A stretch of DNA of 64,000 bases from Rubricella aquisinus. Its GTDB lineage: Bacteria; Pseudomonadota; Alphaproteobacteria; Rhodobacterales; Rhodobacteraceae. Shown piece by piece: positions 16,134 through 25,605 of the stretch; the stretch's first letter is position 1, and every line of letters begins with the position of its first letter. Made by a program: the position numbers and the translations under genes. The notes below the pieces were generated by a model that saw only the letters and a program-made list of their open reading frames with translations, ran no database searches and was not told where the DNA came from. The stretch spans positions 186,001 to 250,000 of the forward strand of contig NZ_JACIJS010000003.1 of the NCBI RefSeq assembly GCF_014199445.1. The letters run 5' to 3'.

Positions 16134-17579
16134 ATGGAAATGCCCGCCCCCGATGCCCGCATCCTGTCGCGCAAGGCGCAGGTCGTCCAGCGCTTGCTGA
16201 CGGTTTTGCCGAAAGATGCGGTTATTCATGAGGAGGCGGAAACCCGCGCCTATGAATGCGACGCGCTGACGGCCTATCGATGCCCGCCCATGGTGGCCGT
16301 TTTGCCTTCAAACACGCAGGAAGTATCGGACGTGCTGCGCATATGCCATCAGGAGGGTGTGCCGGTCGTGCCGCGCGGCTCTGGCACGTCGCTCGCGGGC
16401 GGGGCACTGCCGACGGCGGACTGTGTGATCCTTGGCGTCGCGCGGCTCAATGACGTGCTGGAAACGGATTACGACAACCGCATCATCAAGGTGCAGTCGG
16501 GCCGCACGAACCTCAGCGTTACGGGTGCCGTGGAGGAGGAGGATTTCTTTTATGCCCCCGATCCATCCAGCCAGCTTGCCTGTGCCATCGCGGGCAATAT
16601 CGCGATGAATTCGGGCGGCGCGCATTGCCTGAAATATGGCGTGACCACCAATAACCTTCTGGGTGTCACCATGGTGATGATGGACGGTACGGTTGTGGAA
16701 GTGGGCGGCGCGCATCTGGATGCGCCGGGGCTTGATCTTTTGGGCATCATCTGCGGCTCCGAAGGGCAGCTTGGCGTCGTGACCGAAGCGACGCTGCGCA
16801 TCCTTCATAAGCCCGAGGGCGCGCGCCCGGTCCTGATGGGGTTTGATGATAACGAGGTTGCGGGCGCTTGCGTCGCAGACATCATCAAAGCGGGCGTTCT
16901 GCCCGTCGCCATCGAATTCATGGATCGGCCCTGCATCGAGGCGACGGAGAAATTCGCGAAAGCGGGTTATCCCGATTGCGAGGCCCTGTTGATCGTGGAG
17001 GTCGAAGGCTCCGACGCAGAGATCGACGAGCAGCTATCCGTCATCATGGACATTGCGCGCAGCCACAACCCGGTGGAACTGCGCGAATCCAAATCGCCCA
17101 TGGAATCCGCTGCGATCTGGAAAGGGCGCAAATCCGCCTTTGGTGCGATGGGTCAGATCAACGATTATATGTGCCTTGATGGCACGATCCCGGTGAGCCA
17201 GCTTCCCTTTGTCCTGCGCCGCATCGGGGAGATGTCGAAGGAGTATGGCTTGAAGGTCGGCAATGTGTTCCACGCAGGCGACGGGAACATGCATCCCTTG
17301 ATCCTGTTTGACGCGAACAAACCCGGCGATCTGGAACTGTGCGAAGCGTTCGGCGCGGACATCCTCAAGCTCTGCGTTGAGGTCGGAGGCTGCCTGACCG
17401 GGGAGCATGGCGTGGGGATCGAAAAGCGTGATCTGATGTTCGATCAGTTCAACCCCGAGGACATGGAAGCACAGCTAAAGATCAAGGATGTGTTCGATCC
17501 GCAATGGCTGTTGAACCCGGCTAAGGTGTTCCCGCTTTCCGTCACCGAAACCCGCCGTACGCCGATCGCGGCTGAGTAA
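16134..17579 (+). CDS. glcD: Glycolate oxidase subunit GlcD (FAD-linked)
   Basis: FAD-binding catalytic subunit of the membrane-associated glycolate oxidase that converts glycolate to glyoxylate. The 481-residue product has the FAD_binding_4 motif VVPRGSGTSLAGGALP near residues 80-95, CAIAGNIAMNSGGAHCLKYG, and the C-terminal FAD-oxidase segment with GNVFHAGDGNMHP and GGCLTGEHGVGIEKRD. The start follows TAGGAGG. It heads glcDEF, which settles the subunit identity against lactate dehydrogenase relatives. Confidence 0.93.
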   Translation: MEMPAPDARILSRKAQVVQRLLTVLPKDAVIHEEAETRAYECDALTAYRCPPMVAVLPSNTQEVSDVLRICHQEGVPVVPRGSGTSLAGGALPTADCVILGVARLNDVLETDYDNRIIKVQSGRTNLSVTGAVEEEDFFYAPDPSSQLACAIAGNIAMNSGGAHCLKYGVTTNNLLGVTMVMMDGTVVEVGGAHLDAPGLDLLGIICGSEGQLGVVTEATLRILHKPEGARPVLMGFDDNEVAGACVADIIKAGVLPVAIEFMDRPCIEATEKFAKAGYPDCEALLIVEVEGSDAEIDEQLSVIMDIARSHNPVELRESKSPMESAAIWKGRKSAFGAMGQINDYMCLDGTIPVSQLPFVLRRIGEMSKEYGLKVGNVFHAGDGNMHPLILFDANKPGDLELCEAFGADILKLCVEVGGCLTGEHGVGIEKRDLMFDQFNPEDMEAQLKIKDVFDPQWLLNPAKVFPLSVTETRRTPIAAE

Positions 17580-17601
17580 GCCCTCCTGTTTGAAAGTGTG
17601 A

Positions 17602-18753
17602 ATGATGACGCTGCAACCGCGCTCTGAATCTGATTTGTCGGAGGCCGTGGCCTCTGCTTATGCCGCGAAAACCCCGCTTGAGATTGTGGGCGGTGGCACG
17701 CGCCGCACCCTTGGCGGGCCAGTGCAGGCGGCTGACACGCTCAGCACGGCGGGCCTGTCGGGCATCACGCTCTATGAGCCGGGGGCGCTGACCATCGTGG
17801 CGCAGGCCGGCACACCGCTGGCGGAGGTTGAGGCCGCGCTCAAGGCGGAAAACCAGCGCCTGCCCTTTGAGCCGATGGATCACCGCGCGCTACTTGGCAC
17901 CGAAGGGGAGCCGACGATTGGCGGTGTTGTGGCCGCGAATGTCTCCGGTCCGCGCCGGTTTCAGGTGGGCGCCTGCCGCGACAGCCTGATCGGCGTGCGC
18001 TATGTGGACGGGCAGGGGACCGCGATCAAAAACGGTGGCCGCGTGATGAAGAACGTCACCGGCTATGACATCGTGAAACTGATGGCGGGCAGTTACGGCA
18101 CACTCGGTGTGCTCAGCGAAGTGTCGTTCAAGGTGCTTCCCGATACGGCCCATTCGTCCGTCCTGCTGTTTGAGGGTCTGTCTGATGTGGATGCGGTTGC
18201 CTGCATGTGCGCCGCGATGGCCACACCCTATGAGGTGAGTGGGGCGGCCCATTTGCCCGTGGGCATGGACGGCGCGCCGGTGACGATGCTGCGCCTTGAA
18301 GGGTTCGAGAAATCGGTGGCCTACCGCGCGGGCGAACTGGCCAAGGCGCTGGCGCATTTCGGCACCCCGAAGGTGGAGAGTGACCCGGACAAAACCGCCG
18401 CGGGCTGGCGCTATATCCGGGATGTCGAGGCGTTTGCCGGGCAGCCGGGCGATGTGTGGCGCGTCTCCGTCAAACCGACGGATGGGCCAAAGGTGGCTGC
18501 GGCTGTCGGCGCGCAGGGCGTGGTTTATGACTGGTCCGGCGGGCTGGTCTGGCTGCTGGTGGGGGAGGGGACGGATATTCGCCCAGCTCTTGCCGGGATA
18601 GCGGGGCATGCGACGCTCATTCGCGCGTCTGCCAGCACCCGCGCGGCGATCCCGGCCTTTCACCCTGAAGCGGCACCATTGGCGAAAGTGACCGCCGGGC
18701 TGCGCGCGCAATTTGACCCTGCGGGGATTTTGAACCCGGGCCGGATGGGCTGA
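17602..18753 (+). CDS. glcE: Glycolate oxidase subunit GlcE
   Basis: Second FAD-binding subunit of glycolate oxidase, 383 residues. The N-terminal half has a compact FAD_binding_4 domain (PLEIVGGGTRRTLGG, PTIGGVVAANVSGPRRF, NVTGYDIVKLMAGSYGTLGV), while the C-terminal half is diverged relative to GlcD, as usual for GlcE. It lies 22 bases after glcD and 11 before glcF. Start is at the ATGATG pair; the second ATG (17605) is equally possible. Confidence 0.91.
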   Translation: MMTLQPRSESDLSEAVASAYAAKTPLEIVGGGTRRTLGGPVQAADTLSTAGLSGITLYEPGALTIVAQAGTPLAEVEAALKAENQRLPFEPMDHRALLGTEGEPTIGGVVAANVSGPRRFQVGACRDSLIGVRYVDGQGTAIKNGGRVMKNVTGYDIVKLMAGSYGTLGVLSEVSFKVLPDTAHSSVLLFEGLSDVDAVACMCAAMATPYEVSGAAHLPVGMDGAPVTMLRLEGFEKSVAYRAGELAKALAHFGTPKVESDPDKTAAGWRYIRDVEAFAGQPGDVWRVSVKPTDGPKVAAAVGAQGVVYDWSGGLVWLLVGEGTDIRPALAGIAGHATLIRASASTRAAIPAFHPEAAPLAKVTAGLRAQFDPAGILNPGRMG

Positions 18754-18764
18754 GGAGTAAGACA

Positions 18765-20069
18765 ATGCAAACCATGTTCACCCCCGACCAATTGACCGAC
18801 CCGGATTTCAAACGCTCCAATGAGGTGCTGCGCACCTGCGTGCATTGCGGCTTTTGCACGGCGACCTGCCCGACCTATCAGGTGCTTGGGGACGAATTGG
18901 ACAGCCCGCGTGGCCGCATCTACCTGATCAAGGATATGCTTGAGAATGAGCGGGTGCCGGATGCGAAAACAGTCAAGCATATCGACCGCTGCCTGAGCTG
19001 CCTTGCCTGTATGTCCACCTGCCCATCGGGTGTGCATTACATGCATCTGGTGGACCATGCGCGCGCGTATATCGAGGAAAACTACAAACGGCCTTGGGAC
19101 GAGCGGGCGCTGCGCTGGATCCTTGCACTGATCCTGCCTTATCCGATGCGGTTCCGCGTGGCGCTCCTGTTTGCAAAGATGGGCCGCCCGTTCAAATCGC
19201 TGGTGCCCGATGCACGATTGCGCGCGATGTTGGAAATGGCCCCGAAGGACGTGCCGCCCCCGTCACTCAATGATGATCCACAGGTGTTCCCGGCCTATGG
19301 CGAGCGGAAAAAGCGGGTGGCCCTGATGACCGGCTGTGCGCAAAAGGCGCTGAACACCGACATCAACGATGCGACTATCCGCCTGTTGCGCCGCCATGGC
19401 TGTGAGGTCGTGATCGCTGAAGGCATGGGCTGCTGCGGGGCGCTGACGCATCACATGGGCAAGGTGAAGGAAAGCCACGGCACCGCCGCGAAAAACATCC
19501 GTGCTTGGGCGCGGGAAATGGATGGCGAGGGGCTGGATTACATCGTCATCAACACGTCCGGGTGCGGCACCACGGTCAAGGATTATGGCCATATGTTCCG
19601 TGAGGATGCGCTTGCGGAGGACGCCGCGCGCGTGTCGGAAAAGGCGCGCGATATCTCCGAAGTGATGATCGAACTGGGCCTCACGAACCCCGAGCCGCCC
19701 CAGCCGTTGCGGGTCGCGTATCACGCGGCCTGCTCGCTTCAGCACGGCCAGCAGATCAAGGATTTCCCGAAACAGCTTTTGCGCAACGCGGGCTTCAAGG
19801 TGGTCGAGCCGAAAGACAGCCATCTGTGCTGCGGCTCTGCGGGCACCTACAACCTGATGCAGCCGGAAATTTCGGGCCAGTTGAAGGAGCGGAAGGTCAA
19901 CACGCTTGAGGCCACAAACCCGGACATTATCGCGGCGGGCAATATTGGCTGCATGATGCAGATCGGCTCTGCCATCGGGGTGCCGGTGGTGCACACGGCG
20001 GAGCTTCTGGACTGGGCCACCGGCGGGCCGAAACCCCGCGCGATGGTCGAGGCGGAAGAGCGCGGCTGA
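18765..20069 (+). CDS. glcF: Glycolate oxidase iron-sulfur subunit GlcF
   Basis: Iron-sulfur subunit that passes electrons from GlcDE to the quinone pool. The 434-residue product has two 4Fe-4S ferredoxin motifs, CVHCGFCTATCP near residues 25-36 and CLSCLACMSTCP near 76-87, followed by two CCG domains (GMGCCGALTHHM and LCCGSAGTYNL). The start follows GAGGAGTAAGACA. A strong terminator closes the operon. Confidence 0.93.
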   Translation: MQTMFTPDQLTDPDFKRSNEVLRTCVHCGFCTATCPTYQVLGDELDSPRGRIYLIKDMLENERVPDAKTVKHIDRCLSCLACMSTCPSGVHYMHLVDHARAYIEENYKRPWDERALRWILALILPYPMRFRVALLFAKMGRPFKSLVPDARLRAMLEMAPKDVPPPSLNDDPQVFPAYGERKKRVALMTGCAQKALNTDINDATIRLLRRHGCEVVIAEGMGCCGALTHHMGKVKESHGTAAKNIRAWAREMDGEGLDYIVINTSGCGTTVKDYGHMFREDALAEDAARVSEKARDISEVMIELGLTNPEPPQPLRVAYHAACSLQHGQQIKDFPKQLLRNAGFKVVEPKDSHLCCGSAGTYNLMQPEISGQLKERKVNTLEATNPDIIAAGNIGCMMQIGSAIGVPVVHTAELLDWATGGPKPRAMVEAEERG

Positions 20070-20093
20070 CCCAGGCCTGCCATATTCAACATT

Positions 20094-20130
20094 AAAGCCC
20101 TGTAAATCTGCTGATTTGCGGGGCTTTTTT
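20094..20130 (+). terminator. Rho-independent terminator of the glc operon
   Basis: AAAGCCC at 20094-20100 pairs with GGGCTTT at 20121-20127 and the pairing continues inward through TGTAAATC/GATTTGCG to a TGCT loop, followed by a T run. This 15-pair hairpin is one of the clearest terminators in the window. Confidence 0.88.
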
Positions 20131-20223
20131 GCACGAAAGCCGCAATTTACCTTGCGGCACAGGACTTACAAAAATTTCCACCCTGTTTAATGTCGGAAAA
20201 AAAATGACAACTGGGAGGAAACG

Positions 20224-21933
20224 ATGCTTGAGAGCCCCCGTCCGTGGACGGCGTTTTATAGTGCGTCTGTCCGCAAGGATATCGACGTGCTGCCGTTCCG
20301 CAATATCGGCGATTTCGTCACCGCGATTGCATCGCAATATGAAAAGCAACCGGCCTTCACGACCTGCCTTGCAAACGGCATGAACGGCACGCTCACCTTT
20401 GAGCAGGTCGATGAGATGTCCGACGCGCTGGCCGTGTATCTGCGGGAGGTCGCGGGGCTCGATACCGGGGATCGTGTCGCGGTGCAGATGCCCAATTGCT
20501 TGTCTTATCCCATCGCCGCTCTTGGCGTGTTCAAGGCAGGATGCGTTCTGGTCAATGTCAATCCGCTCTACACGTCCGAGGAGATGGCCAAGCAGTTCGA
20601 GGATGCAACGCCATCCGCCGTCATCGTCGTGGACCTTTTTGCCGATAAGCTGACGGACGCGATGCATGGGCATCCGATCCCGAATGTGATCGTGACCCGT
20701 GTCGCGGAGTTTTTCCCGCGCGCGCCGCAATGGATTGTCGGGTTGGTCCAGAAATACTGGGACAAATCGGTCAAGCCCATTGATCTGCCCCATATCCGCC
20801 TGCCCGATGCGTTGAAAGCGGGCCGGGCCAAGCATGACAGCGCCCATAACACGATCGAGCGGTATCGCAGCACGGTAGAGCCGGATGACGTCGCCTGCCT
20901 GCAATACACGGGTGGGACAACAGGTGTGTCCAAGGGGGCGATGCTGTCGCACCGGAACATCCTGATGAATATGGAGCAGACGATGGAACTGCTCCCCACC
21001 ATTGAGAAGGGCAAAGAGATCGCGCTGACCGCGCTGCCGCTCTATCATATCTTTGCGTTTACGGTGAATTTCCTTGGGTTTTATTCCATCGGGGCGCGCA
21101 ACATCCTGATCCCCAATCCGCGCCCGCTCACGAATGTAAAGCGCGCGATGGAGAATTATAAAATCACCTGGATGAGCGGCGTGAACACGCTCTTTAACGG
21201 GTTGAGCAACGAGCAATGGTTCCTTGACACGCCGCCCAAGCATCTGAAATTCGCATCCTCGGGCGGGATGGCATTGCAGACCTCCGTCGCGCAGCGGTGG
21301 GAGGAGATTACGGGCAAGCCGGTGATCGAAGGTTACGGCCTGACGGAAAGCTCCCCCGTGCTGACCTTCAACCCGCTAGGCAAATCCCGCGAAGGCTCCA
21401 TCGGGGTGCCGGTCCCGTCGACATATGTGAAATGCGTCGATGAAGCGGGCAATGAAGTGCCGCAGGGCGAACCGGGTGAGGTCGCGGCCTATGGCCCTCA
21501 GATCATGCTTGGGTATTGGAACAAGCCGGAGGAAACGGCCAAGACGATGCGCGATGGCTGGCTGTTGACCGGCGATATCGGCACGATGGATGCGGATGGC
21601 TATTTCCGCATCGTGGACCGCAAGAAGGACATGATCCTCGTCTCCGGCTTCAACGTCTATCCCAACGAGATTGAGGACATCATCGCAGCCCATCCGGGCG
21701 TGAATGAGGTCGCCGTGATCGGCGTGCCGGATGGGGCAGCGGGAGAGGCCGTGAAAGCCTTTATCGTCAAGCAGGATGATGGCTTGAGCGTCGATGACGT
21801 GCGCGCCTACTGCAAGAAACATCTGACGAATTACAAGGTGCCCAAGCAGGTGGAGTTCCGTGAGGAGCTGCCGAAATCGAATGTCGGTAAGATCTTGCGC
21901 AAGGATCTGCGCGCCGAAGAACTCGCGAAATAA
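20224..21933 (+). CDS. fadD: Long-chain fatty acid-CoA ligase
   Basis: A 569-residue AMP-forming acyl-CoA synthetase that activates fatty acids for beta-oxidation. The P-loop YTGGTTGVSKGAMLSH lies near residues 224-239, the adenylate motif GYGLTESSP near 371, and the C-terminal hinge DRKKDMILVSGFNVYPNEIE near 465-484, with the conserved Lys in SNVGKILRK. The start follows GGGAGGAAACG. A predicted carboxylate transporter gene follows 12 bases later, suggesting cotranscription. Confidence 0.89.
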   Translation: MLESPRPWTAFYSASVRKDIDVLPFRNIGDFVTAIASQYEKQPAFTTCLANGMNGTLTFEQVDEMSDALAVYLREVAGLDTGDRVAVQMPNCLSYPIAALGVFKAGCVLVNVNPLYTSEEMAKQFEDATPSAVIVVDLFADKLTDAMHGHPIPNVIVTRVAEFFPRAPQWIVGLVQKYWDKSVKPIDLPHIRLPDALKAGRAKHDSAHNTIERYRSTVEPDDVACLQYTGGTTGVSKGAMLSHRNILMNMEQTMELLPTIEKGKEIALTALPLYHIFAFTVNFLGFYSIGARNILIPNPRPLTNVKRAMENYKITWMSGVNTLFNGLSNEQWFLDTPPKHLKFASSGGMALQTSVAQRWEEITGKPVIEGYGLTESSPVLTFNPLGKSREGSIGVPVPSTYVKCVDEAGNEVPQGEPGEVAAYGPQIMLGYWNKPEETAKTMRDGWLLTGDIGTMDADGYFRIVDRKKDMILVSGFNVYPNEIEDIIAAHPGVNEVAVIGVPDGAAGEAVKAFIVKQDDGLSVDDVRAYCKKHLTNYKVPKQVEFREELPKSNVGKILRKDLRAEELAK

Positions 21934-21945
21934 GGAGCTGAGGAC

Positions 21946-22827
21946 ATGGTTGGACAGTTTGAACAGTTGATCCTCGCCCTGATGATTTTCGTCATCATGC
22001 TGGGAATGGGGGCGTCGCTGACGCCGCGCGATTTCTTCCTTGCTCTGAAGCGGCCCTATGGGCTTGCCATCGGGGTCGCGTCACAATTTGGCTTCATGCC
22101 GCTAATCGGCTTCTTGCTGGCGATCACATTGCCGGTGTCGGACCCCATCAAGGTCGGCATTCTCATCATGTCCTGTATGCCGGGCGGAACCACGTCGAAC
22201 ATCTTTGCCTATTTCTCCAAGGGCAATCTGGCGCTGTCGGTCTTGATGACGGTGACATCGACGGTGTTTGGCGTGGTGATGATCCCGCTGGTGCTGGTGA
22301 TTTATGCCGGGGCGCTGGACCTTGATATCCCGCGCGAAAACATCATTGCGACGCTGGTGCTGCTGCTGGTGCCTGTGGCGATTGGCATGGTGCTGCGCAA
22401 GATCAACGCGAATATCGGGGCGGTGACCGAGTTTTTCGGCTCCATGCTCGCGCTGTTCTTCATCGCGTTCCTGATGATCTCATGGGTGCCGCGCAACTGG
22501 CAGTTCCTGATGGACACAAGCTGGGCCACATATTTCGGGGCGATCACGCTGGGCCTGTTCGGCTTTGCGCTGGGCTATGGATTTTCGGTGTTGCTGCGGC
22601 TTCATCCGCGCAATGCGCGCACCATTGCGCTAGAGACAGGCATTCAGAACGGCCCATTGGCGATCGCGGTGATCGCGTTCACCTTCCCGATGGATGAGCA
22701 GCAGGCGATCATGGCGGTGCCTGCCCTCTATTCGCTGTTCATCGTGATGACATCCGCGATGGTGACACTGTGGTTCCGGCGGATGAATACGGCGAATGAG
22801 GCACCGTTGCCGAACGGGTTGCTATAA
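21946..22827 (+). CDS. Bile acid:sodium symporter (BASS) family transporter
   Basis: A 293-residue inner-membrane protein with nine to ten helices and the family motifs MLGMGASLTPRDF near the N terminus, IMSCMPGGTTSNIFAYFSKGN near residues 70-90 and ETGIQNGPLAIAVIAF near 228-243. Bacterial members move organic anions with sodium; here the gene directly follows fadD, so a carboxylate substrate is plausible but unproven. The start follows AAGGAGCTGAGGAC. Confidence 0.85.
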   Translation: MVGQFEQLILALMIFVIMLGMGASLTPRDFFLALKRPYGLAIGVASQFGFMPLIGFLLAITLPVSDPIKVGILIMSCMPGGTTSNIFAYFSKGNLALSVLMTVTSTVFGVVMIPLVLVIYAGALDLDIPRENIIATLVLLLVPVAIGMVLRKINANIGAVTEFFGSMLALFFIAFLMISWVPRNWQFLMDTSWATYFGAITLGLFGFALGYGFSVLLRLHPRNARTIALETGIQNGPLAIAVIAFTFPMDEQQAIMAVPALYSLFIVMTSAMVTLWFRRMNTANEAPLPNGLL

Positions 22828-22845
22828 ATACACCCTAAGCCGGAT

Positions 22846-22967
22846 CAGCGGCCGCCCGGGGTGGCCGCTGGAACACTGAAGCAGTGCGCTTTATCGTGCC
22901 AGGTTGGAAAAACGTGGTGATGACTGCAAGCGTTGCAAAGCGGCCGCCTGAGGGGCGGGCGGCCGCT
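22846..22967. repeat. Pair of related GC-rich stem-loops between the BASS and glutamine synthetase-like genes
   Basis: Two hairpins share the same arm: CAGCGGCC/GGCCGCTG (22846-22853 with 22863-22870) and AGCGGCCGCC/GGCGGCCGCT (22939-22948 with 22958-22967). They lie between two convergent genes and probably serve as a factor-assisted or structure-based terminator or 3' end stabiliser for both. Neither is followed by a T run. Nothing else is seen in this 182-base gap. Confidence 0.6.
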
Positions 22968-23009
22968 GAACCGGCGCCTTCGGCTTGATTCCGGTTCATT
23001 TTCTTTTCT

Positions 23010-24413
23010 TCACACGTTCAGCAACAGATGCTCCCGCTCCCACGGGCTGATCACGCGCATGAATTCCTGATGCTCGGCCTGTTTCACCGCGCAGAACGTA
23101 TCCACGAATGTGTCCGTCAGCACCCCGCGCAGGTCTGTGCTTTCCGACAGGGCCGTCACAGCGTCAAGCAGGGAGCCCGGCAGATCGGGCGCGCGGTTAT
23201 AGCTGTTCCCGGTCACAGCAGGGCGCGGGGCGATCTGCTGCTTGAGGCCGAGATACCCGCAGGCCAGCGTCGCGGCCAGCGCGAGATAGGGGTTTGCATC
23301 CGCGCCCGCGACCCGGTTCTCCACCCGCCGCCCGGCAGGCTCTGAACGCGGAATGCGCAGGCCCGTGGTGCGGTTGTCCATCCCCCAATCGAGGTTGTTG
23401 GGGGCCGACAATTCCCCGGCTAAGCGCCGGTAGCTGTTCACATAGGGTGCCACCAGCGCGGTTGCCGCATAGAAATGTGTCTGTTGCCCGCCGATGAAAT
23501 AGCCATGCTCCGGCGTCGCCTCCCCCGTGGTGGGATCGGAGAAGATGTTTTGCCCCTCCGCATCCGTCACGCTCATATGGATATGCATCGCAGAGCCCGC
23601 GTGATCGCCATAAGGCTTGGCCATGAAGGTCGCATGGGTGCCGGAGCGCAGCGCGGCCTCCCGTATCAGCCGCTTGAAGAAAAACACCTCATCGGCCAGC
23701 GCAATCGGCGCGCCATGCTCAAGATTGATCTCAAGCTGGGCAGGGCCCGCCTCCTGAATGATCGTGTCGATCTGGAACCCCTGCGCATCGGCATAATCAT
23801 AGATCAGCTCGATAATAGTGTCGTATTCATCGACGGAACTGAGCGAATAGCCTTGCGACCCACGCGACTGGCGGCCAGACCGGCCAATGGGTGGCTCCAG
23901 CGGGTAATCGGGGTCGGTATTGGGCTTGCAGAGGTAGAATTCGATCTCCGGCGCGACCACGGGATACCATCCCTCAGCCTCATATAGCTCCACCACGCGA
24001 CGCAACACATTGCGGGGGGCAACACTGTGCACTTTTCCGTCTGCGGTGAACGCATCATGGATCACTTGCAAGGACGGATCGTTCGCCCATGGCACGGCGC
24101 GGGTCGTCTCCAGATCGGGAACCAGCACCAGATCAGGATCGGTATAGAGCGCTTGCCCCACATCCTCTGCCCAATCGCCGTTGATGGTGGTGAAAAACGT
24201 GGAGGTCGGCAGGTTCACCCCTGCTTCCTTGAGGAATTTGCCCGCTGGCATCACCTTGCCCCGTGCGATCCCGGCCAGATCGGCAATGGCGCATTCGACC
24301 TCTTCAATCCCATGGGCGCGCATCCAGTCCCGCAGATGATCCAATTGGTCATCGGGCGCCACATCGGCAAAGTTGGGGGAGGTGTCGAGGCTTACTCGGG
24401 TTTGGGCTGACAT
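23010..24413 (-). CDS. puuA: Glutamine synthetase family protein, probable gamma-glutamylputrescine synthetase
   Basis: A 467-residue type I glutamine synthetase fold enzyme. The N-terminal beta-grasp includes EVECAIADLAGIARGKVMP; the catalytic core has VVAPEIEFYL, IQEAGPAQLEINLEHG, GSAMHIHMSV (the ATP-side HIHxS motif) and NRVAGADANPYLALAA. It lacks the regulatory adenylylation loop of GlnA. Divergence from a polyamine ABC transporter supports a PuuA role, ligating glutamate to putrescine as the first step of its degradation. Closely related paralogues act on other amines. Start follows GGAAGGCAACAAA. Confidence 0.8.
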   Translation of the reverse strand: MSAQTRVSLDTSPNFADVAPDDQLDHLRDWMRAHGIEEVECAIADLAGIARGKVMPAGKFLKEAGVNLPTSTFFTTINGDWAEDVGQALYTDPDLVLVPDLETTRAVPWANDPSLQVIHDAFTADGKVHSVAPRNVLRRVVELYEAEGWYPVVAPEIEFYLCKPNTDPDYPLEPPIGRSGRQSRGSQGYSLSSVDEYDTIIELIYDYADAQGFQIDTIIQEAGPAQLEINLEHGAPIALADEVFFFKRLIREAALRSGTHATFMAKPYGDHAGSAMHIHMSVTDAEGQNIFSDPTTGEATPEHGYFIGGQQTHFYAATALVAPYVNSYRRLAGELSAPNNLDWGMDNRTTGLRIPRSEPAGRRVENRVAGADANPYLALAATLACGYLGLKQQIAPRPAVTGNSYNRAPDLPGSLLDAVTALSESTDLRGVLTDTFVDTFCAVKQAEHQEFMRVISPWEREHLLLNV

Positions 24414-24510
24414 TTTGTTGCCTTCCGCGCATATCGTTTGAAGTTTCGCGGCCTTTCGCTACCATCATAGGAAGTGTGATGAATCGACGCCAGCAGGGAG
24501 TGTCACAAAC

Positions 24511-25602
24511 ATGAAAACCACAGTCACAATGACCGCAGCCATCCTCGTTGCCGCGACCGGTGTCGCGTCCGCGCAGGAGCGTGTGCTTAACGTCTATAAC
24601 TGGTCCGACTATATCGCGGAGGACACGATCGCGAAATTCGAGGAGCAGTTCGGCGTCAAGGTCAACTATGACGTTTATGACAGCAACGAAGTGCTTGAGG
24701 CGCGTCTATTCGCGGGCAATACCGGCTTTGACGTGGTGGTGCCGACCTCCGACTTCCTACGCCGTCAGATCGGGGCCGGGATCTACCAGCCGCTCGATAA
24801 ATCCAAGCTGCCCAACCTTGCCAATATGGATGCGGGCCTGATGGCCAATGCCGCTGCCTATGACGCGGACAACACCCATGCCGTGGTCTATATGTGGGGC
24901 ACGACGGGCATCGGCTATAACGCTGGGAAAATTGCGGAAATCCTTGGTCAGGATGCGCCGACGGATAGCTGGTCTCTGGTGTTTGATCCTGAGATTGTAT
25001 CCCAGCTTGCCGAATGTGGCGTCTCCCTACTGGATGCCCCGACAGAGATGTTGCCCGCGGCGATGAACTATCTCGGGCTTGACCCGCGCTCCACCGACCG
25101 GGCCGATTTCGAGGCGGGTGCCGAGTTGTTGGAAAGCGTGCGGCCCCATATCCGCTATTTCCATTCCTCCCAATACATCACCGATCTGGCGAATGGCGAC
25201 ACCTGTGTCGCGGTGGGATGGTCCGGCGACGTGTTTCAGGCACAGGCCCGCGCGGCAGAGGCAGAGAATGGGGTCGAGATCGCCTATGTGATCCCGAAAG
25301 AGGGCGCTTTGCAGTGGTTTGACATGATGGCGATCCCGGTCGATGCGCCGAACCCTGACCTTGCCCATGAATTCATCAACTTCGTGATGGACGCGCAGAT
25401 CACCGCCGATATCACCAATTATGTTTGGTACGCGAACGCAAACGCGGCCTCCATGCCGTTGGTCGATCCAGAAATCACGAGCGATCCGGGCATTTTCCCG
25501 ACTGAGGAAGCCAAGGCCCGCCTTTGGGGGGCTGAGGTCTACGACTCGCGGACGGACCGGATCGTGAACCGGCTCTGGACCCAAGTTAAGACAGGTCAAT
25601 AA
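24511..25602 (+). CDS. potF: Polyamine ABC transporter substrate-binding protein (PotF/PotD-like)
   Basis: Periplasmic binding protein of 363 residues with a signal peptide (TVTMTAAILVAATGVASA, cut after residue 21). The start of the mature domain, VLNVYNWSDYIAEDTIAKFE, is the classic PotD/PotF signature, with NVYNWSDY lining the polyamine site, and a late YVIPKEGALQWFDMMAIPVD. Binds putrescine or spermidine. It heads a potFGHI operon; ATG follows GGGAGTGTCACAAAC. Confidence 0.9.
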   Translation: MKTTVTMTAAILVAATGVASAQERVLNVYNWSDYIAEDTIAKFEEQFGVKVNYDVYDSNEVLEARLFAGNTGFDVVVPTSDFLRRQIGAGIYQPLDKSKLPNLANMDAGLMANAAAYDADNTHAVVYMWGTTGIGYNAGKIAEILGQDAPTDSWSLVFDPEIVSQLAECGVSLLDAPTEMLPAAMNYLGLDPRSTDRADFEAGAELLESVRPHIRYFHSSQYITDLANGDTCVAVGWSGDVFQAQARAAEAENGVEIAYVIPKEGALQWFDMMAIPVDAPNPDLAHEFINFVMDAQITADITNYVWYANANAASMPLVDPEITSDPGIFPTEEAKARLWGAEVYDSRTDRIVNRLWTQVKTGQ

Positions 25603-25605
25603 GGC